Below the pieces are notes generated by a model. It was not told the DNA's origin. It searched no databases and worked only from the letters and a program-made list of their open reading frames with translations. The translations under genes and the position numbers were made by a program. Shown here piece after piece: positions 54,250 through 63,845 of a DNA stretch of 64,000 bases; within the stretch, counting starts at the first letter, position 1, and the number at the start of each line of letters is the position of its first letter. This DNA is from Lactiplantibacillus plantarum (GTDB lineage: Bacteria > Bacillota > Bacilli > Lactobacillales > Lactobacillaceae): positions 3,038,001-3,102,000 of the forward strand of contig NZ_CP039121.1 in assembly GCF_014131735.1 (NCBI RefSeq), given 5' to 3'.

Positions 54250-55539
54250 CTAGTCCCCCATTTCAAACGCGTGGGTCTTCTTGAAGACAATCAATGAGAT
54301 CCCGATAACTAAGACGGAAATAATCAACGTAACGGCCGCGGCCAATGAATACTGTGGTGACGTCCCCGTTGTTAACTTGTAGATCCATGAGATCAGGATA
54401 TCCGTCCCACCGGCGTTAGCACCGACATCACCAGGGCCACCTTGGTTAAACAGATAGATCATCGAGAAGTTATTGAAGTTAAACGTATACTGCGTCACAA
54501 AGATTGGCGCTGCAATAGCAAAAATCGTTGGCAACGTAATCTTGTTGAACTTTTGCATTACTGTCGCACCATCTAGCGTTGCGGCTTCGTAGAGATCTTC
54601 TGGAATCGCTTGCAGTATACCAGTAATCATAACGTAAATGTACGGGAATCCTAACCAACCTTGAATCATAATAATAGCAACTTTAGTCCAGAACGTATCC
54701 GTCATCCAGTGGATCGGCGCAATGTGAGCAAATGGAACTAACGTATTCCATAAGCCGATGACCTGCACATTGATCGCACCAGCTGAATCATTAAAAATGT
54801 TTGAAAAACTCATAATTGATACAAACGCTGGAATCGCCCAAGGAAGCAAGAAAATCACTCCGAAGAAGCGCTTACCTTTGATGAAGTTTTGATTAGCAAT
54901 TACTGCGGTGGCAATCCCAATAATAATTTGTAACGTGGTTGCACATACGGTCCAAATAACGGTCCAACCAAAAACAGCGTTGAAGGTTGCCCGGTAACTA
55001 CTCAAGAAGAACATTGATGTGAAGTTTTTGAACCCAATCCAATCCAATAACATAGCTGGTGGAATATGCGCAAAATCATAGTTCGTAAAAGCCATCAGTA
55101 GTGTAACCAATACTGGGAACACAATCGTAAAAACCATTAAAATATAGGCCGGTGTGGTTAATAAATAAGCAAAGCCACCATCTACTAAACTCGCACCTAA
55201 CTCTTTAAACGTATGGGAGACCTTTTTACCATTATTAATTAACTGTGCAACGTGTTTCGCATCGTAAAGGTTTGCAATATAAAATACGATAAACACAATT
55301 GTCAATAGAATCTGCAACGTCCCATAGATCATCATGAACAAAGAGTTGTCTTCCATTGAGACTGAACCCAATGTGACTAAATTGGCAAATGCGCTAAAGC
55401 CCCCGAAGATGAACTCAGCAATAAATGCCAATAGAATAATAATGAAGCCAACACCTTTTATGGTCTGACCGTTATACAGCTGACCGAGCCCGGGAATAAT
55501 TGACAGGCGTTGCGCTTTCTTTACATCCTTGACTTGCAT
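54250..55539 (-). CDS. malF: Maltose/maltodextrin ABC permease MalF
   Basis: A 429-residue permease. The first 130 residues hold an N-terminal module with extra helices ([19 protein letters not shown]) and a short domain as in Gram-positive MalF proteins; the transport core follows, with the EAA loop [19 protein letters not shown] (about 325-343). It pairs with MalG and precedes it. AAGGGGTG is found before ATG 55539. Confidence 0.94.
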   Translation of the reverse strand: MQVKDVKKAQRLSIIPGLGQLYNGQTIKGVGFIIILLAFIAEFIFGGFSAFANLVTLGSVSMEDNSLFMMIYGTLQILLTIVFIVFYIANLYDAKHVAQLINNGKKVSHTFKELGASLVDGGFAYLLTTPAYILMVFTIVFPVLVTLLMAFTNYDFAHIPPAMLLDWIGFKNFTSMFFLSSYRATFNAVFGWTVIWTVCATTLQIIIGIATAVIANQNFIKGKRFFGVIFLLPWAIPAFVSIMSFSNIFNDSAGAINVQVIGLWNTLVPFAHIAPIHWMTDTFWTKVAIIMIQGWLGFPYIYVMITGILQAIPEDLYEAATLDGATVMQKFNKITLPTIFAIAAPIFVTQYTFNFNNFSMIYLFNQGGPGDVGANAGGTDILISWIYKLTTGTSPQYSLAAAVTLIISVLVIGISLIVFKKTHAFEMGD

Positions 55540-55598
55540 GTCGCCCGCACCCCTTTCCTAAATAAATTCTAAATATCGTGCATTTTTCCTTTTAAAAA

Positions 55599-55628
55599 GG
55601 CTGAGACAAAACGAATTTTGTTTCAGCC
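55599..55628 (-). terminator. Intercistronic hairpin between malE and malF
   Basis: A 13-bp stem with one G-U pair (GGCTGAAACAAAA with TTTTGTCTCAGCC, minus strand) and a 4-base loop, followed by five T residues. It probably ends most transcripts after malE, giving more binding protein than permease. Confidence 0.75.
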
Positions 55629-55648
55629 CCCTTAAATTACAATTTTAA

Positions 55649-56902
55649 TTACTTATCATACTTTTGTGAGATATTAGTTAAGATCGTCTTTTGCGCTTTA
55701 TTAGCAGCTTGCTTTGGTGTCATCTTGCCGCTAGCAGCATTGGTAACCATCGTTTGTGCTGGTGTCCAAACTTCTGACATTTGTGGTAAGTTGATCAAAG
55801 GAACATCCTTGTCGTATTGCTTTGAAACGGCCGTAGCCATGTCATCGCCAGTACTTACAGCTTCCTTACGAGCAGCTGTGTTTGCTGGAATTTCACTAGC
55901 AGACTTGTAAAGCTTGTTTTGGTTAGTCTTGTTAGAGATGAAGTCTAACCAAGCTTGTGCAGCAGTCTTATGCTTAGAGTAGTTTGAGATTGCCCAAGCT
56001 TTACCACCGGCAAACGCTTGATAATCTTTGCCGTTATTCAACTTAGGTAAAACAGCAACACCATAATCGATATTAGACTTCTTGTAAGTTGCAGCCATCC
56101 AAGGGCCATCAATAACAGCAGCAGTCTTATTAGACGTAAATTGTGAGGTCACAAAGTTTTCGTTAGAAGTGACATTTTGCATCCCACTTGGCCAGTACTT
56201 CGTAAACCACTTCGTCATGTAAGTTAAACCTTCAACGGCGCCAGAATTGTTCAAGCCCATCTTCTTGGCGTTCGTATTGCCATCAGCAAAGACGTAACCA
56301 CCATAACCTTTGATGACACCAAAGGCATTGTAGAAGTTTGTCCATTGAGTCAAGAAGGCAACTGACTTAGTCTTATCATTAGCGTAAGCATACTTCTTGT
56401 CAGAAGCTAACTTTTCAAGTTCCTTGAAGTTCTTAGGTGCAGTCTTGATTAGCTTCTTGTTGTAGTACAGAACGTCAGATTCGATCGTTACAGGCGCTGC
56501 ATAAACCTTATTCTTATAAGTAACAGATTTCTTCCCCGTTGCGTTGTAACGACCACTGGTCAACTTGACTGTTGATAGTTGACCTTGTGACGCCATTTGA
56601 CCAACCCGGTCGTATGGTGCCATTAAAACATCAGGACCCTTGCCGGAAGGACCATCCAGCTTCAAAGCATCGTCTTCATCAAGCATGGCCTTGTATGAAA
56701 CCTTAACCTTAACGTTGTACTTCTTTTCAAACTTTGGAATCACCGATTTCATGTATGACTTATATGAAGGATCCGCTGAAACCTTTAACGTCTTGTCCAT
56801 CTTTGAACTACTAGATGAAGATTTACTATTACCACAACCTACGAGCGTGAGTGCTAAACCAGTGGCTAGGGCACCCATCCCCAACTTTTTCCAAGTACTC
56901 AT
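55649..56902 (-). CDS. malE: Maltose/maltodextrin-binding lipoprotein MalE
   Basis: A 417-residue solute-binding lipoprotein (SBP family 1). Signal peptide with lipobox ALTLVGCGNS (Cys about 23), serine-rich linker, then a two-lobe binding fold (KGPDVLMAPYDRVGQMASQGQL; AVIDGPWMAATYKK; FAGGKAWAISNYSKH). It delivers maltose/maltodextrins to MalFG. AAGGAGG precedes ATG 56902. It is the first gene of the mal transcript. Confidence 0.95.
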   Translation of the reverse strand: MSTWKKLGMGALATGLALTLVGCGNSKSSSSSSKMDKTLKVSADPSYKSYMKSVIPKFEKKYNVKVKVSYKAMLDEDDALKLDGPSGKGPDVLMAPYDRVGQMASQGQLSTVKLTSGRYNATGKKSVTYKNKVYAAPVTIESDVLYYNKKLIKTAPKNFKELEKLASDKKYAYANDKTKSVAFLTQWTNFYNAFGVIKGYGGYVFADGNTNAKKMGLNNSGAVEGLTYMTKWFTKYWPSGMQNVTSNENFVTSQFTSNKTAAVIDGPWMAATYKKSNIDYGVAVLPKLNNGKDYQAFAGGKAWAISNYSKHKTAAQAWLDFISNKTNQNKLYKSASEIPANTAARKEAVSTGDDMATAVSKQYDKDVPLINLPQMSEVWTPAQTMVTNAASGKMTPKQAANKAQKTILTNISQKYDK

Positions 56903-56958
56903 AGTGCTTCCTCCTTGCGAAGTATCTTAATTCATTTACCATAATTTATTATGCAACT

Positions 56959-57001
56959 GTGCAAACGCTTTCGCAAGCGTTTTCGTAATGTTAACGTTAA
57001 C
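56959..57001 (-). promoter_or_regulatory. malE promoter with tandem LacI-type operators
   Basis: A minus-strand TTGCGA, 17 bases, CATAAT promoter is covered by two directly repeated 12-mers on the plus strand, GCAAACGCTTTC and GCAAGCGTTTTC (56961-56984), and flanked by a palindrome GTTAACGTTAAC (56990-57001). These fit MalR/CcpA-type binding. Confidence 0.7.
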
Positions 57002-57015
57002 AGAATCATACCAAA

Positions 57016-57051
57016 AATAAATCCTAACGCTTAAAAACGTTAGGATTTATT
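57016..57051 (-). terminator. Terminator after the mal alpha-glucosidase
   Basis: AATAAATCCTAACG pairs perfectly with its complement (57038-57051), followed by a T run on the minus strand, about 105 bases past the gene. Confidence 0.85.
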
Positions 57052-57157
57052 GGTCCATCAACCTTTATACCAATTTATATAAAGATTGATAAGTTAATTA
57101 AAATACATCACATGATTTATATATACCAATTTTAGGATAATCATGCACTCACATTGC

Positions 57158-58831
57158 TTATGCCGATTTAACGACTAAGCTACTCCAAGCTGGTAACGTC
57201 ACTTGGCGTCCCCTATATGTTGCACCACCCTGTACAAGCAACACTTTACCACCAACAAACGGCAACAGATACGTTTGCGCTTGCGCACTTAAATTACAAA
57301 CTATCGCTGCTTGTTTTTGACCATCATCAATGAGGTAGGTAAAGAGTTGTTCAGCACTTCCGAGCATAATGAACTGACCATTAGTAAAGGGTGCGCACTG
57401 CTTTAGCTGCAGCAACTGTTGATAATAGTGATAAATACTGTCGGGGTCAGCGATTTCTGCTTGCGCATTCATGTCATCAGTATCACCATGTTTCCATGGT
57501 AAGTGGTCAGAGAAACCATGATAAACCGTATTGTCCCATTGCATGGGGCCGCGCCCCGCCATTTTATGAGTTTGATTCAACATCCGCATGATTTCCACCT
57601 TAGACTTACCAGCGGCTTGAGCGCTCGCAACAAAGGTGGGTACCGTCTGGTCTTCAAAGTCCGCAATATCATGATAACGGATATTTGTTAATCCTAATTC
57701 TTCCCCATAATAAATAATGGGAATGCCACGCTGCAAATACAGGGCCGTCGCTAACGCCTTGGCACTTGCTTGCGGATAATCAGGATCACCGTAACGCGTG
57801 GCGACCCGAGCCATATCATGATTATTCCAGTAAAGTGTTGGTAGACTGGTGTCTGCTAAAGCCGCTTGAATACCGACCGTATTTTGCTTATAGGCCGTCA
57901 CATCCATCGGTCGGGGCTGAAATGTGTCGGAGAAGCTCGGATCATCCTGGGTATTGTCGTCCGCAAAAGTTCTGAACGTAATCACTTGATCACACTCATC
58001 CGTACCTGGTGTCGTATAGTCGACCATCAAATGGGGGTCAGCGGATGACGCTTCACCGACGACGTACGTATCCGGGTGCTTAGCTTTGATTACGGCGACA
58101 AAGTCGTGTAAGTACTGATGCACTTTCGGTAAGTGGGCATAAAACATATCGCTAATGATGGGTGTCGAATCACCAGTCCGATTTGGATAAGTTTGGCGAA
58201 AATCTGCTTTAGCCAGATGAATAAACGCATCTAACCGGAGACCATCAATCCCCTTTTCAACCCAAAACTCAGCAACATCACGCATCGCCTGTTGCACTGC
58301 CGGATTCTTCCAATTGAGGTCCGGCATCCGTTTATCAAACAAGTGGAAATAATACTGTGAGCCGCCTGCCGGATCCTTCGCCCAAACACTGCCACCGAAA
58401 AATGAGCCCCAGTTGTTTGGGCGCCCACCATCGGCTGCGGGATCTTGCCATAAATAGTAGTCCCGATACTTACTCTGTGGATCAGCGAGAGCTTGCTTGA
58501 ACCATGGATGCTGATCTGAAGTATGATTCAAGACAAAGTCAAAGATAAGATACATGCCGTGCTCATGGACCGTTTTAATGAGCGTCTCAACGTCCGTCAT
58601 GGTCCCTAAGCTCGAATCAACTTGGTAGTAATCCGAAACATCGTAGCCATTATCAACCTGGGGTGATTGATAAATTGGGTTTAACCATATCGTGGTAATC
58701 CCAAGTTGCTTCAAATAGGGAATCTTCGCGGTAATTCCCGGAATATCACCAATGCCATCGTGATTACTATCGTTAAAACTCTTAGGATATATTTGATAAA
58801 TCGTTTGTTGATCATACCAATGCTTGCTCAT
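57158..58831 (-). CDS. agl: Alpha-glucosidase GH13 of the maltose cluster
   Basis: A 557-residue GH13 glucosidase, third of its type in the window but more diverged from the other two. Regions: DFVLNHTSDQHPW, GLRLDAFIH (nucleophile Asp, about 199), VVGEASSAD (acid/base Glu) and YWNNHDMAR. The DAFIH form after the nucleophile differs from the DVIN form of the paralogues and suggests a different linkage preference, perhaps alpha-1,4 or trehalose-like. AGAGGAG precedes ATG 58831. The next gene upstream is its likely regulator, 16 bases away. Confidence 0.92.
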   Translation of the reverse strand: MSKHWYDQQTIYQIYPKSFNDSNHDGIGDIPGITAKIPYLKQLGITTIWLNPIYQSPQVDNGYDVSDYYQVDSSLGTMTDVETLIKTVHEHGMYLIFDFVLNHTSDQHPWFKQALADPQSKYRDYYLWQDPAADGGRPNNWGSFFGGSVWAKDPAGGSQYYFHLFDKRMPDLNWKNPAVQQAMRDVAEFWVEKGIDGLRLDAFIHLAKADFRQTYPNRTGDSTPIISDMFYAHLPKVHQYLHDFVAVIKAKHPDTYVVGEASSADPHLMVDYTTPGTDECDQVITFRTFADDNTQDDPSFSDTFQPRPMDVTAYKQNTVGIQAALADTSLPTLYWNNHDMARVATRYGDPDYPQASAKALATALYLQRGIPIIYYGEELGLTNIRYHDIADFEDQTVPTFVASAQAAGKSKVEIMRMLNQTHKMAGRGPMQWDNTVYHGFSDHLPWKHGDTDDMNAQAEIADPDSIYHYYQQLLQLKQCAPFTNGQFIMLGSAEQLFTYLIDDGQKQAAIVCNLSAQAQTYLLPFVGGKVLLVQGGATYRGRQVTLPAWSSLVVKSA

Positions 58832-58847
58832 CTATCCAGACTCCTCT

Positions 58848-59810
58848 TTAACGGGTCGATTCAGCCACCGACAACCGTGAATTAATGATGATTTTTTCTT
58901 GATCATGCCGCCCGCGAGAACGATCAGTATGGTTGATATTAGCCAATAATAGCCGTGCAGCAGCTCGTCCCATTGCTTCAAGCGGTTGCTTCATCGTTGT
59001 CAACCGTTTGGCTGCAATCTGATTTAATAACACGCCATCAAAACCGATAATGCCATATTCTATGGGAACGCGACCACCTTGATTAATAATTGCCGTTTCA
59101 ACGCCGATCGCCAACCGATCACTTGCACAAATAAACGCCGTATTACGTGGAAAACCAGACCAATGGCTCTTCACATACGCAGTTGCAACGTGTGAATGAT
59201 TGGCTAATCGAATAATCTGAGCGCTAATATGATGTGTCGTGACGTACTCTCGAAAACCTCGTTCACGATCTAGCTCAAACGGTTCGGCAATAGCGATACC
59301 AATAAAGACAAGATGCGTATAGCCCTGTTCCGCGGCATAACGTGTACTTTCCCAGACCGCCTGATAATTATTAGTATCAACGTAGTCGTATCCCTGACGA
59401 TTGCTACCAACAAAGACGACTGGCTGATTAAGACGTTCGACCCATGCGTAATCGGCTTGCCGAATACCAGTCAAAATATAGCCATCACATTCGCCAACCT
59501 CATAGCTATTGCGCGTCGCAATCTGCAAGGCGTATTGATGTTGATTCAATTCATTCGCAATCCCCGCGAGCAACATCATGTAATAGGGTTCCGTCGTGTC
59601 CATGTCTTCAAAAATCGTTAATTTTACAACCCGGGTTCTCCGCCCTACTAGCGCTCGCGCTGCCGCATTCGGATGATAGTCTAGCTGTGTCATCACATTT
59701 AAAATCATCTCTCGAAGCTCAGGACGAACCTGTTCCGGATGATTAATGACTCGTGAAACTGTCATTTTTGAGACATTAGCTTTTTTCGCGACATCGTTTA
59801 GCGTTATCAT
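58848..59810 (-). CDS. LacI-family regulator adjacent to mal alpha-glucosidase
   Basis: A 320-residue LacI-family regulator: HTH and hinge at residues 1-50 (TLNDVAKKANVSKMTVSRVINHP) and an effector domain typical of the family (AFICASDRLAIGVE; GIIGFDGVLLNQIAAKRLTT). ATG 59810 after AGGGGGG is preferred to TTG 59816. It is co-transcribed between a second LacI-type gene and the alpha-glucosidase. Confidence 0.9.
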   Translation of the reverse strand: MITLNDVAKKANVSKMTVSRVINHPEQVRPELREMILNVMTQLDYHPNAAARALVGRRTRVVKLTIFEDMDTTEPYYMMLLAGIANELNQHQYALQIATRNSYEVGECDGYILTGIRQADYAWVERLNQPVVFVGSNRQGYDYVDTNNYQAVWESTRYAAEQGYTHLVFIGIAIAEPFELDRERGFREYVTTHHISAQIIRLANHSHVATAYVKSHWSGFPRNTAFICASDRLAIGVETAIINQGGRVPIEYGIIGFDGVLLNQIAAKRLTTMKQPLEAMGRAAARLLLANINHTDRSRGRHDQEKIIINSRLSVAESTR

Positions 59811-59833
59811 AATCAAAATACCCCCCTAACTTA

Positions 59834-60853
59834 CTACTGTAAGGACTTGATTTGGTGGACGGAATGGCGTTTAACAATTTGATGAGGCACAATTACTGCC
59901 GTTGATAATTCATCAGCAGGATGGTCAGCCATCGCAATCTTGGCCGCTTCTTCACCTAAACGCTGTGGAAAGACCGCAATCGATGTCAGCATCGGGTGCG
60001 CTAAATCAGAAAAAATGGAGTTATTAAAACCAATCAGTGAGAATTGTTTAACTTTCCAGTTCGGATCATTATGGAGAACCTGTTGTAATTTCAACGCCAA
60101 CATATCATCTACGGCCACAAACCCGGTAACATCTGGATACTGTTCAAAAAACTTATGTAGTGTTTTAACACCCGCCGCATGAGTCTCAAACCGTTCTTCC
60201 AACATAATATTTGGTAACTGATTTTGCATCATTACACGTTGATAGCCAAGCATCCGATCACTTTGCACCATCCGTGATAAATCCGAATACAAAAACCCAA
60301 TGCGCCGGTGTCCATGATCAATTAGATATTGGGCTGCATCCGTTCCGGCTTGGATATTATCATTATCAACATACGATGTTTTATTGACGTCTTGGTAAGG
60401 TTTACCAATCACAACGTATTGGACATCAAATTGCTTCAAGCGCTCAACAACTGGGTCATTTTTTTCAGAATACAGTAAAATAAAAGTTTTGATATGGCCT
60501 TGTGCAATCATGACATCAATATTATGCACCAGTTCATCACTTGAAATCCCCGTTGCTAGCGTTGTCATTGCGCCATTCTTACTACAAACTTCATTGATAC
60601 CCCGAATCATCTCTAAGAAAAATGGGTTAGAAAAGATTTCGTGATGATCTACTGGTAGTACCACCCCGATTGTATTACTAGCCTTAGTTGCTAAATTCTG
60701 CGCATTAAAATCCGGCGCGTAATTTAACTCCCGCGCCGCTTTAATGACCTTGTCACGTGTTGGCTTACTGATAATCTTGCTACCATGCATTGCACGTGAC
60801 GCTGTTGAAGGCGAAACACCTGCGCGCTGGGCAACATCTTTGATCGTTGCCAT
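59834..60853 (-). CDS. malR: LacI-family regulator, probable maltose operon MalR
   Basis: A 339-residue LacI-family regulator with N-terminal TIKDVAQRAGVSPSTASRAMHGS and effector-domain motifs NTIGVVLPVDHHEIFSNPF (about 60) and SLIGFNNSIFSDLAHP. Its position beside the malE operon and the tandem GCAAACG-type operators there make it the best candidate for MalR, although either LacI protein could fill that role. Start: second of two adjacent ATG codons after GGGGGGATC. A full-match cre lies 60 bases upstream. Confidence 0.88.
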   Translation of the reverse strand: MATIKDVAQRAGVSPSTASRAMHGSKIISKPTRDKVIKAARELNYAPDFNAQNLATKASNTIGVVLPVDHHEIFSNPFFLEMIRGINEVCSKNGAMTTLATGISSDELVHNIDVMIAQGHIKTFILLYSEKNDPVVERLKQFDVQYVVIGKPYQDVNKTSYVDNDNIQAGTDAAQYLIDHGHRRIGFLYSDLSRMVQSDRMLGYQRVMMQNQLPNIMLEERFETHAAGVKTLHKFFEQYPDVTGFVAVDDMLALKLQQVLHNDPNWKVKQFSLIGFNNSIFSDLAHPMLTSIAVFPQRLGEEAAKIAMADHPADELSTAVIVPHQIVKRHSVHQIKSLQ

Positions 60854-60912
60854 CATGATCCCCCCGATCTATTTGAATCCATCTCATTAAATATAAAACG
60901 TTTTCATCGTTA

Positions 60913-60927
60913 TTGCAAGCGATTGCA
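60913..60927 (+). promoter_or_regulatory. cre site upstream of the malR-agl operon
   Basis: TTGCAAGCGATTGCA matches WTGNAANCGNWNNCW at all fixed positions. AACGTTTTC nearby may be a further LacI-type half-site. Confidence 0.65.
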
Positions 60928-60963
60928 TAAACTTGCATTATTTATTTAATTATACTTTATAAC

Positions 60964-60995
60964 AAAAAACTGCGCCCAACAAAATCGGCACAGTT
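60964..60995 (-). terminator. Terminator of the dha-glpF operon
   Basis: AACTGTGCC pairs with GGCGCAGTT on the minus strand (one G-U), followed by TTTTTTG. Confidence 0.8.
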
Positions 60996-61003
60996 GTGAG
61001 TAT

Positions 61004-61711
61004 TTAACTAATAATTGTTTCCAGACCAGCTGCCAAAATACCACCAAGCAATGGACCAAACATTGGAACCCAGGCATAACCCCAATTAGCCAACCCTTTA
61101 TTAGGAACCGGGAGAATCGTGTAGGCTAATCGTGGTGCCCAATCACGCGCCGGATTAATCGCAAAGCCTGTGGTTCCACCCAAGGTCTGACCAACGACAA
61201 CAATGAGCAGCCCCACCATCAATGGCTTTAATCCCTGGGTAAAGTTACCGAGATTCAACAACACGAAGATAAAGAAGAAGGTCGCAATCGTTTCGCTTAG
61301 AAAATTAAATACCGGGTTACTGATGGCTGGACCAGTTGCAAAAATGCCAACTTGATTGCCATCTGCCGCCGTTTTGGCAGCTTGAAAGTGTGGGTAGTAC
61401 TGAATAATAACGATTACCGCGCCGATAAAGGCCCCTAAGAACTGGCCTAATAAGTACGGCCAAACGTTAGCCATTGGCAAATAACCGAATAACGCAAAAC
61501 CAACTGTCACCGCTGGATTTAGATGACCATCCGAACCAAATTGTCCGGCAACATAGACCCCAAACGTAACGGCTAGGCCCCACGCCAAGCAAATAAACGT
61601 CCAATTCTGATGGCGTGCATAATTACCCTTTAAATTCATGGCGGCACCACTACCAACCCCAAATACAATTAACACCATGGTACCTAAAAATTCACCTAAA
61701 AAACCGTGCAT
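61004..61711 (-). CDS. glpF: Glycerol/dihydroxyacetone facilitator GlpF
   Basis: A 235-residue aquaglyceroporin of the MIP family with six helices and both NPA boxes: HLNPAVTVGFA (about residue 64) and FAINPARDWAPR (about 185). The Asp-Arg after the second NPA box indicates a glyceroporin rather than a water-only channel. It closes a dhaK-dhaL-dhaM-glpF transcript, so it most likely admits glycerol or dihydroxyacetone. Confidence 0.93.
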   Translation of the reverse strand: MHGFLGEFLGTMVLIVFGVGSGAAMNLKGNYARHQNWTFICLAWGLAVTFGVYVAGQFGSDGHLNPAVTVGFALFGYLPMANVWPYLLGQFLGAFIGAVIVIIQYYPHFQAAKTAADGNQVGIFATGPAISNPVFNFLSETIATFFFIFVLLNLGNFTQGLKPLMVGLLIVVVGQTLGGTTGFAINPARDWAPRLAYTILPVPNKGLANWGYAWVPMFGPLLGGILAAGLETIIS

Positions 61712-61725
61712 GTTTCGTCACCATC

Positions 61726-62094
61726 CTACTTGATTTTTAATGGCGCTAATTGAGCTTCGACATCCGCAAGTGGCACAGCCGCCTGTAATAGCGATGCGGC
61801 CGTGTAGGCACTCTCAATGAGTGCCGTATCATATAAATGGACCGTTTTATCACTCATTTCAATGGCCATTTCCAGATTCATTTTGGCACTACCAAGATCA
61901 TAAAAGGCCAAGAGTTCATCCGCATGATTTGCATCAAACGCTTGTGTAATTTTGGTCAGGCTGGTTCCGACTTGATTGTCATCCGTACCACCAGCAATCG
62001 TAATCGAAACGTCCTGGGCAACTTGCCCTAACAAACGCTGAATACCTGCGGCAATTTCTGGGACGTGTGAAACAACTACAATTCCTAAACTCAT
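61726..62094 (-). CDS. dhaM: PTS-dependent dihydroxyacetone kinase subunit DhaM
   Basis: A 122-residue EIIA-man-like phosphotransfer subunit. The phospho-histidine lies in GIVVVSHVPEIAAGI (His10). GGTDDNQVGTSLTKI and FYDLGSAKMN are family motifs. It relays phosphate from HPr to DhaL-bound ADP. Its start overlaps the dhaL stop by 4 bases. Confidence 0.92.
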   Translation of the reverse strand: MSLGIVVVSHVPEIAAGIQRLLGQVAQDVSITIAGGTDDNQVGTSLTKITQAFDANHADELLAFYDLGSAKMNLEMAIEMSDKTVHLYDTALIESAYTAASLLQAAVPLADVEAQLAPLKIK

Positions 62095-62678
62095 AAGATT
62101 CCCTCCGTATCCAGTAACGTTGTAAATAAATAACCACTCGAGACAGCACCTGGATCAAGGTGTCCCACTGAACGTTCACCTAGATAGGATGCTCGCCCTT
62201 TTTTAGCCACCATCGGTTCGGTGCTAGCAACTGCATCATCGATAACATCCTGCGTCAATTCGCCCGCTTGGACCGCCTGAACAACCGGCGCCCACACATC
62301 AATCAGCGTCTTATCGCCGGTTGTCGCGCCACCCCGCTTTTCAATCCCAGCTAATGCAGCGGCCAACAATCCACCTAAATCGCTATCAATCTTACTTTGC
62401 TTTGCCATTTCTAAGAAAGCTGTTCCGTACAATGGTCCAGAAGCACCACCGACTTTGCTAATCAATGCCATCGCCGTTGCTTGAAATAGTTTAGTTATGT
62501 CTGCTGGTTGCGTGGCAAGTGCTGCCTTAACTGCTGCTAGGCCCCGAGCCATATTACCCCCATGGTCACCATCGCCAATCGGCGTATCTAATTCACTTAG
62601 GTAACTTTGGTGTTGTTCAATCTGATCAGCAAACTTATTCAGCCATACTGTTGTGTTCTCAACTGTTAACATTCTCAA
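62091..62678 (-). CDS. dhaL: Dihydroxyacetone kinase subunit DhaL
   Basis: A 195-residue ADP-binding subunit. The metal/nucleotide site DTPIGDGDHGGNMARG (about 31-46) and GASGPLYGTAFL (about 78) are intact, with GDKTLIDVWAP later. It accepts phosphate from DhaM and passes it to DhaK-bound dihydroxyacetone. GGAGG precedes ATG 62678, 7 bases after dhaK. Confidence 0.94.
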   Translation of the reverse strand: MRMLTVENTTVWLNKFADQIEQHQSYLSELDTPIGDGDHGGNMARGLAAVKAALATQPADITKLFQATAMALISKVGGASGPLYGTAFLEMAKQSKIDSDLGGLLAAALAGIEKRGGATTGDKTLIDVWAPVVQAVQAGELTQDVIDDAVASTEPMVAKKGRASYLGERSVGHLDPGAVSSGYLFTTLLDTEGIL

Positions 62679-62685
62679 TTCCTCC

Positions 62686-63684
62686 TTATGACCACGCGAT
62701 TGTTTTGACCGGGTACTGTAAGTAATCTAGCCATTGAGATTCAGCAACATCGAATATCGTCAGTGAAATACCGGCCATATCAATCGAAGTCATATAATTA
62801 CCAACCTTCATAAAGGCCGGTTGAATGTGCCGTGTTGCCAGTTCATCCAACAAGTCATGGCAAAAGACATACTGATCCATCAATGGCGTCGCTCCCATAC
62901 CATTAACCAAGAACGCATACTGATGATCTGACTGTAGGTGTAATTCATCATCTAATTTACCTAGCAATTCCTGAACAAGTTGTTTGGATGGCTTGATTTT
63001 TTCGCGCCGATAACCTGGTTCGCTATGGATTCCGACGCCAAACTCGATTTCATCATCTGCCAATTCAAAGCCAGGTTTGCCGACTTCCGGAACCGTCGCT
63101 GCGGATAATGCGACCGCAATCGTTTTAATCCGTGGTAAAACATGCGTTGCTAAACTTTCTAAATCATCCAAATCAACGCCTTGATCCGCGGCCGCCCCAA
63201 GTATCTTATGCATAAAGATAGTGCCGGCAACCCCGCGACGACCCTGAGTATATAAACTATCCTTAACAGCAATGTCATCATCAACGACAATCGATTTAAC
63301 TTGAATATCATCTAATTCAGCCATATCTTTCGCCATATCGAAATTCATGACATCACCAGAATAATTCTTCACGACTAAGAAAACGCCCTTACCTTGATCG
63401 ACAGCCTTAATTGCCGCATAAATTTGGTCTGGCGTCGGTGAGGTGAAAACCTGTCCTGCCACGGCAGCGCTGAGCATGCCAGGGCCAACAAAGCCGGCGT
63501 GGGCGGGCTCATGACCACTCCCGCCACCACTAACAATTCCAACTTTTCCCTGCATTGAATCTTGATCACTACGAACCATTGCTTCGGTATCCGGTAATTT
63601 AGTTAAATACTGAGGATAGGCACGTACTAACCCATCAACCATTTCGTCGACGACATTCTTGGGATCATTAATTATTTTTTTCAT
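62686..63684 (-). CDS. dhaK: Dihydroxyacetone kinase subunit DhaK
   Basis: A 332-residue substrate-binding subunit. Motifs: GIVSGGGSGHEPAHAGFVG (about 49-67), which binds dihydroxyacetone, and FGVGIHSEPGYRR (about 215-227) with the histidine that forms the covalent hemiaminal. Together with DhaL and DhaM it makes dihydroxyacetone phosphate for glycolysis. GAAAGGAAGG precedes ATG 63684. A split palindrome ATTAAC-AC-GTTAAT (about 63705-63718) upstream may be an operator. Confidence 0.94.
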   Translation of the reverse strand: MKKIINDPKNVVDEMVDGLVRAYPQYLTKLPDTEAMVRSDQDSMQGKVGIVSGGGSGHEPAHAGFVGPGMLSAAVAGQVFTSPTPDQIYAAIKAVDQGKGVFLVVKNYSGDVMNFDMAKDMAELDDIQVKSIVVDDDIAVKDSLYTQGRRGVAGTIFMHKILGAAADQGVDLDDLESLATHVLPRIKTIAVALSAATVPEVGKPGFELADDEIEFGVGIHSEPGYRREKIKPSKQLVQELLGKLDDELHLQSDHQYAFLVNGMGATPLMDQYVFCHDLLDELATRHIQPAFMKVGNYMTSIDMAGISLTIFDVAESQWLDYLQYPVKTIAWS

Positions 63685-63845
63685 TTTTGTTGTCCTTCCT
63701 TTCTCGAATTAACACGTTAATTGTAAATGAATCCGATTTCAAAAATAATGGACAGTTTCGTTATTTTGTCCGCCAGCTTCTGACAAGCATGGTCATTCGA
63801 ATGCGTTATAATAAAATCAAATTAACAATATAAGAAGGTGTTCCC

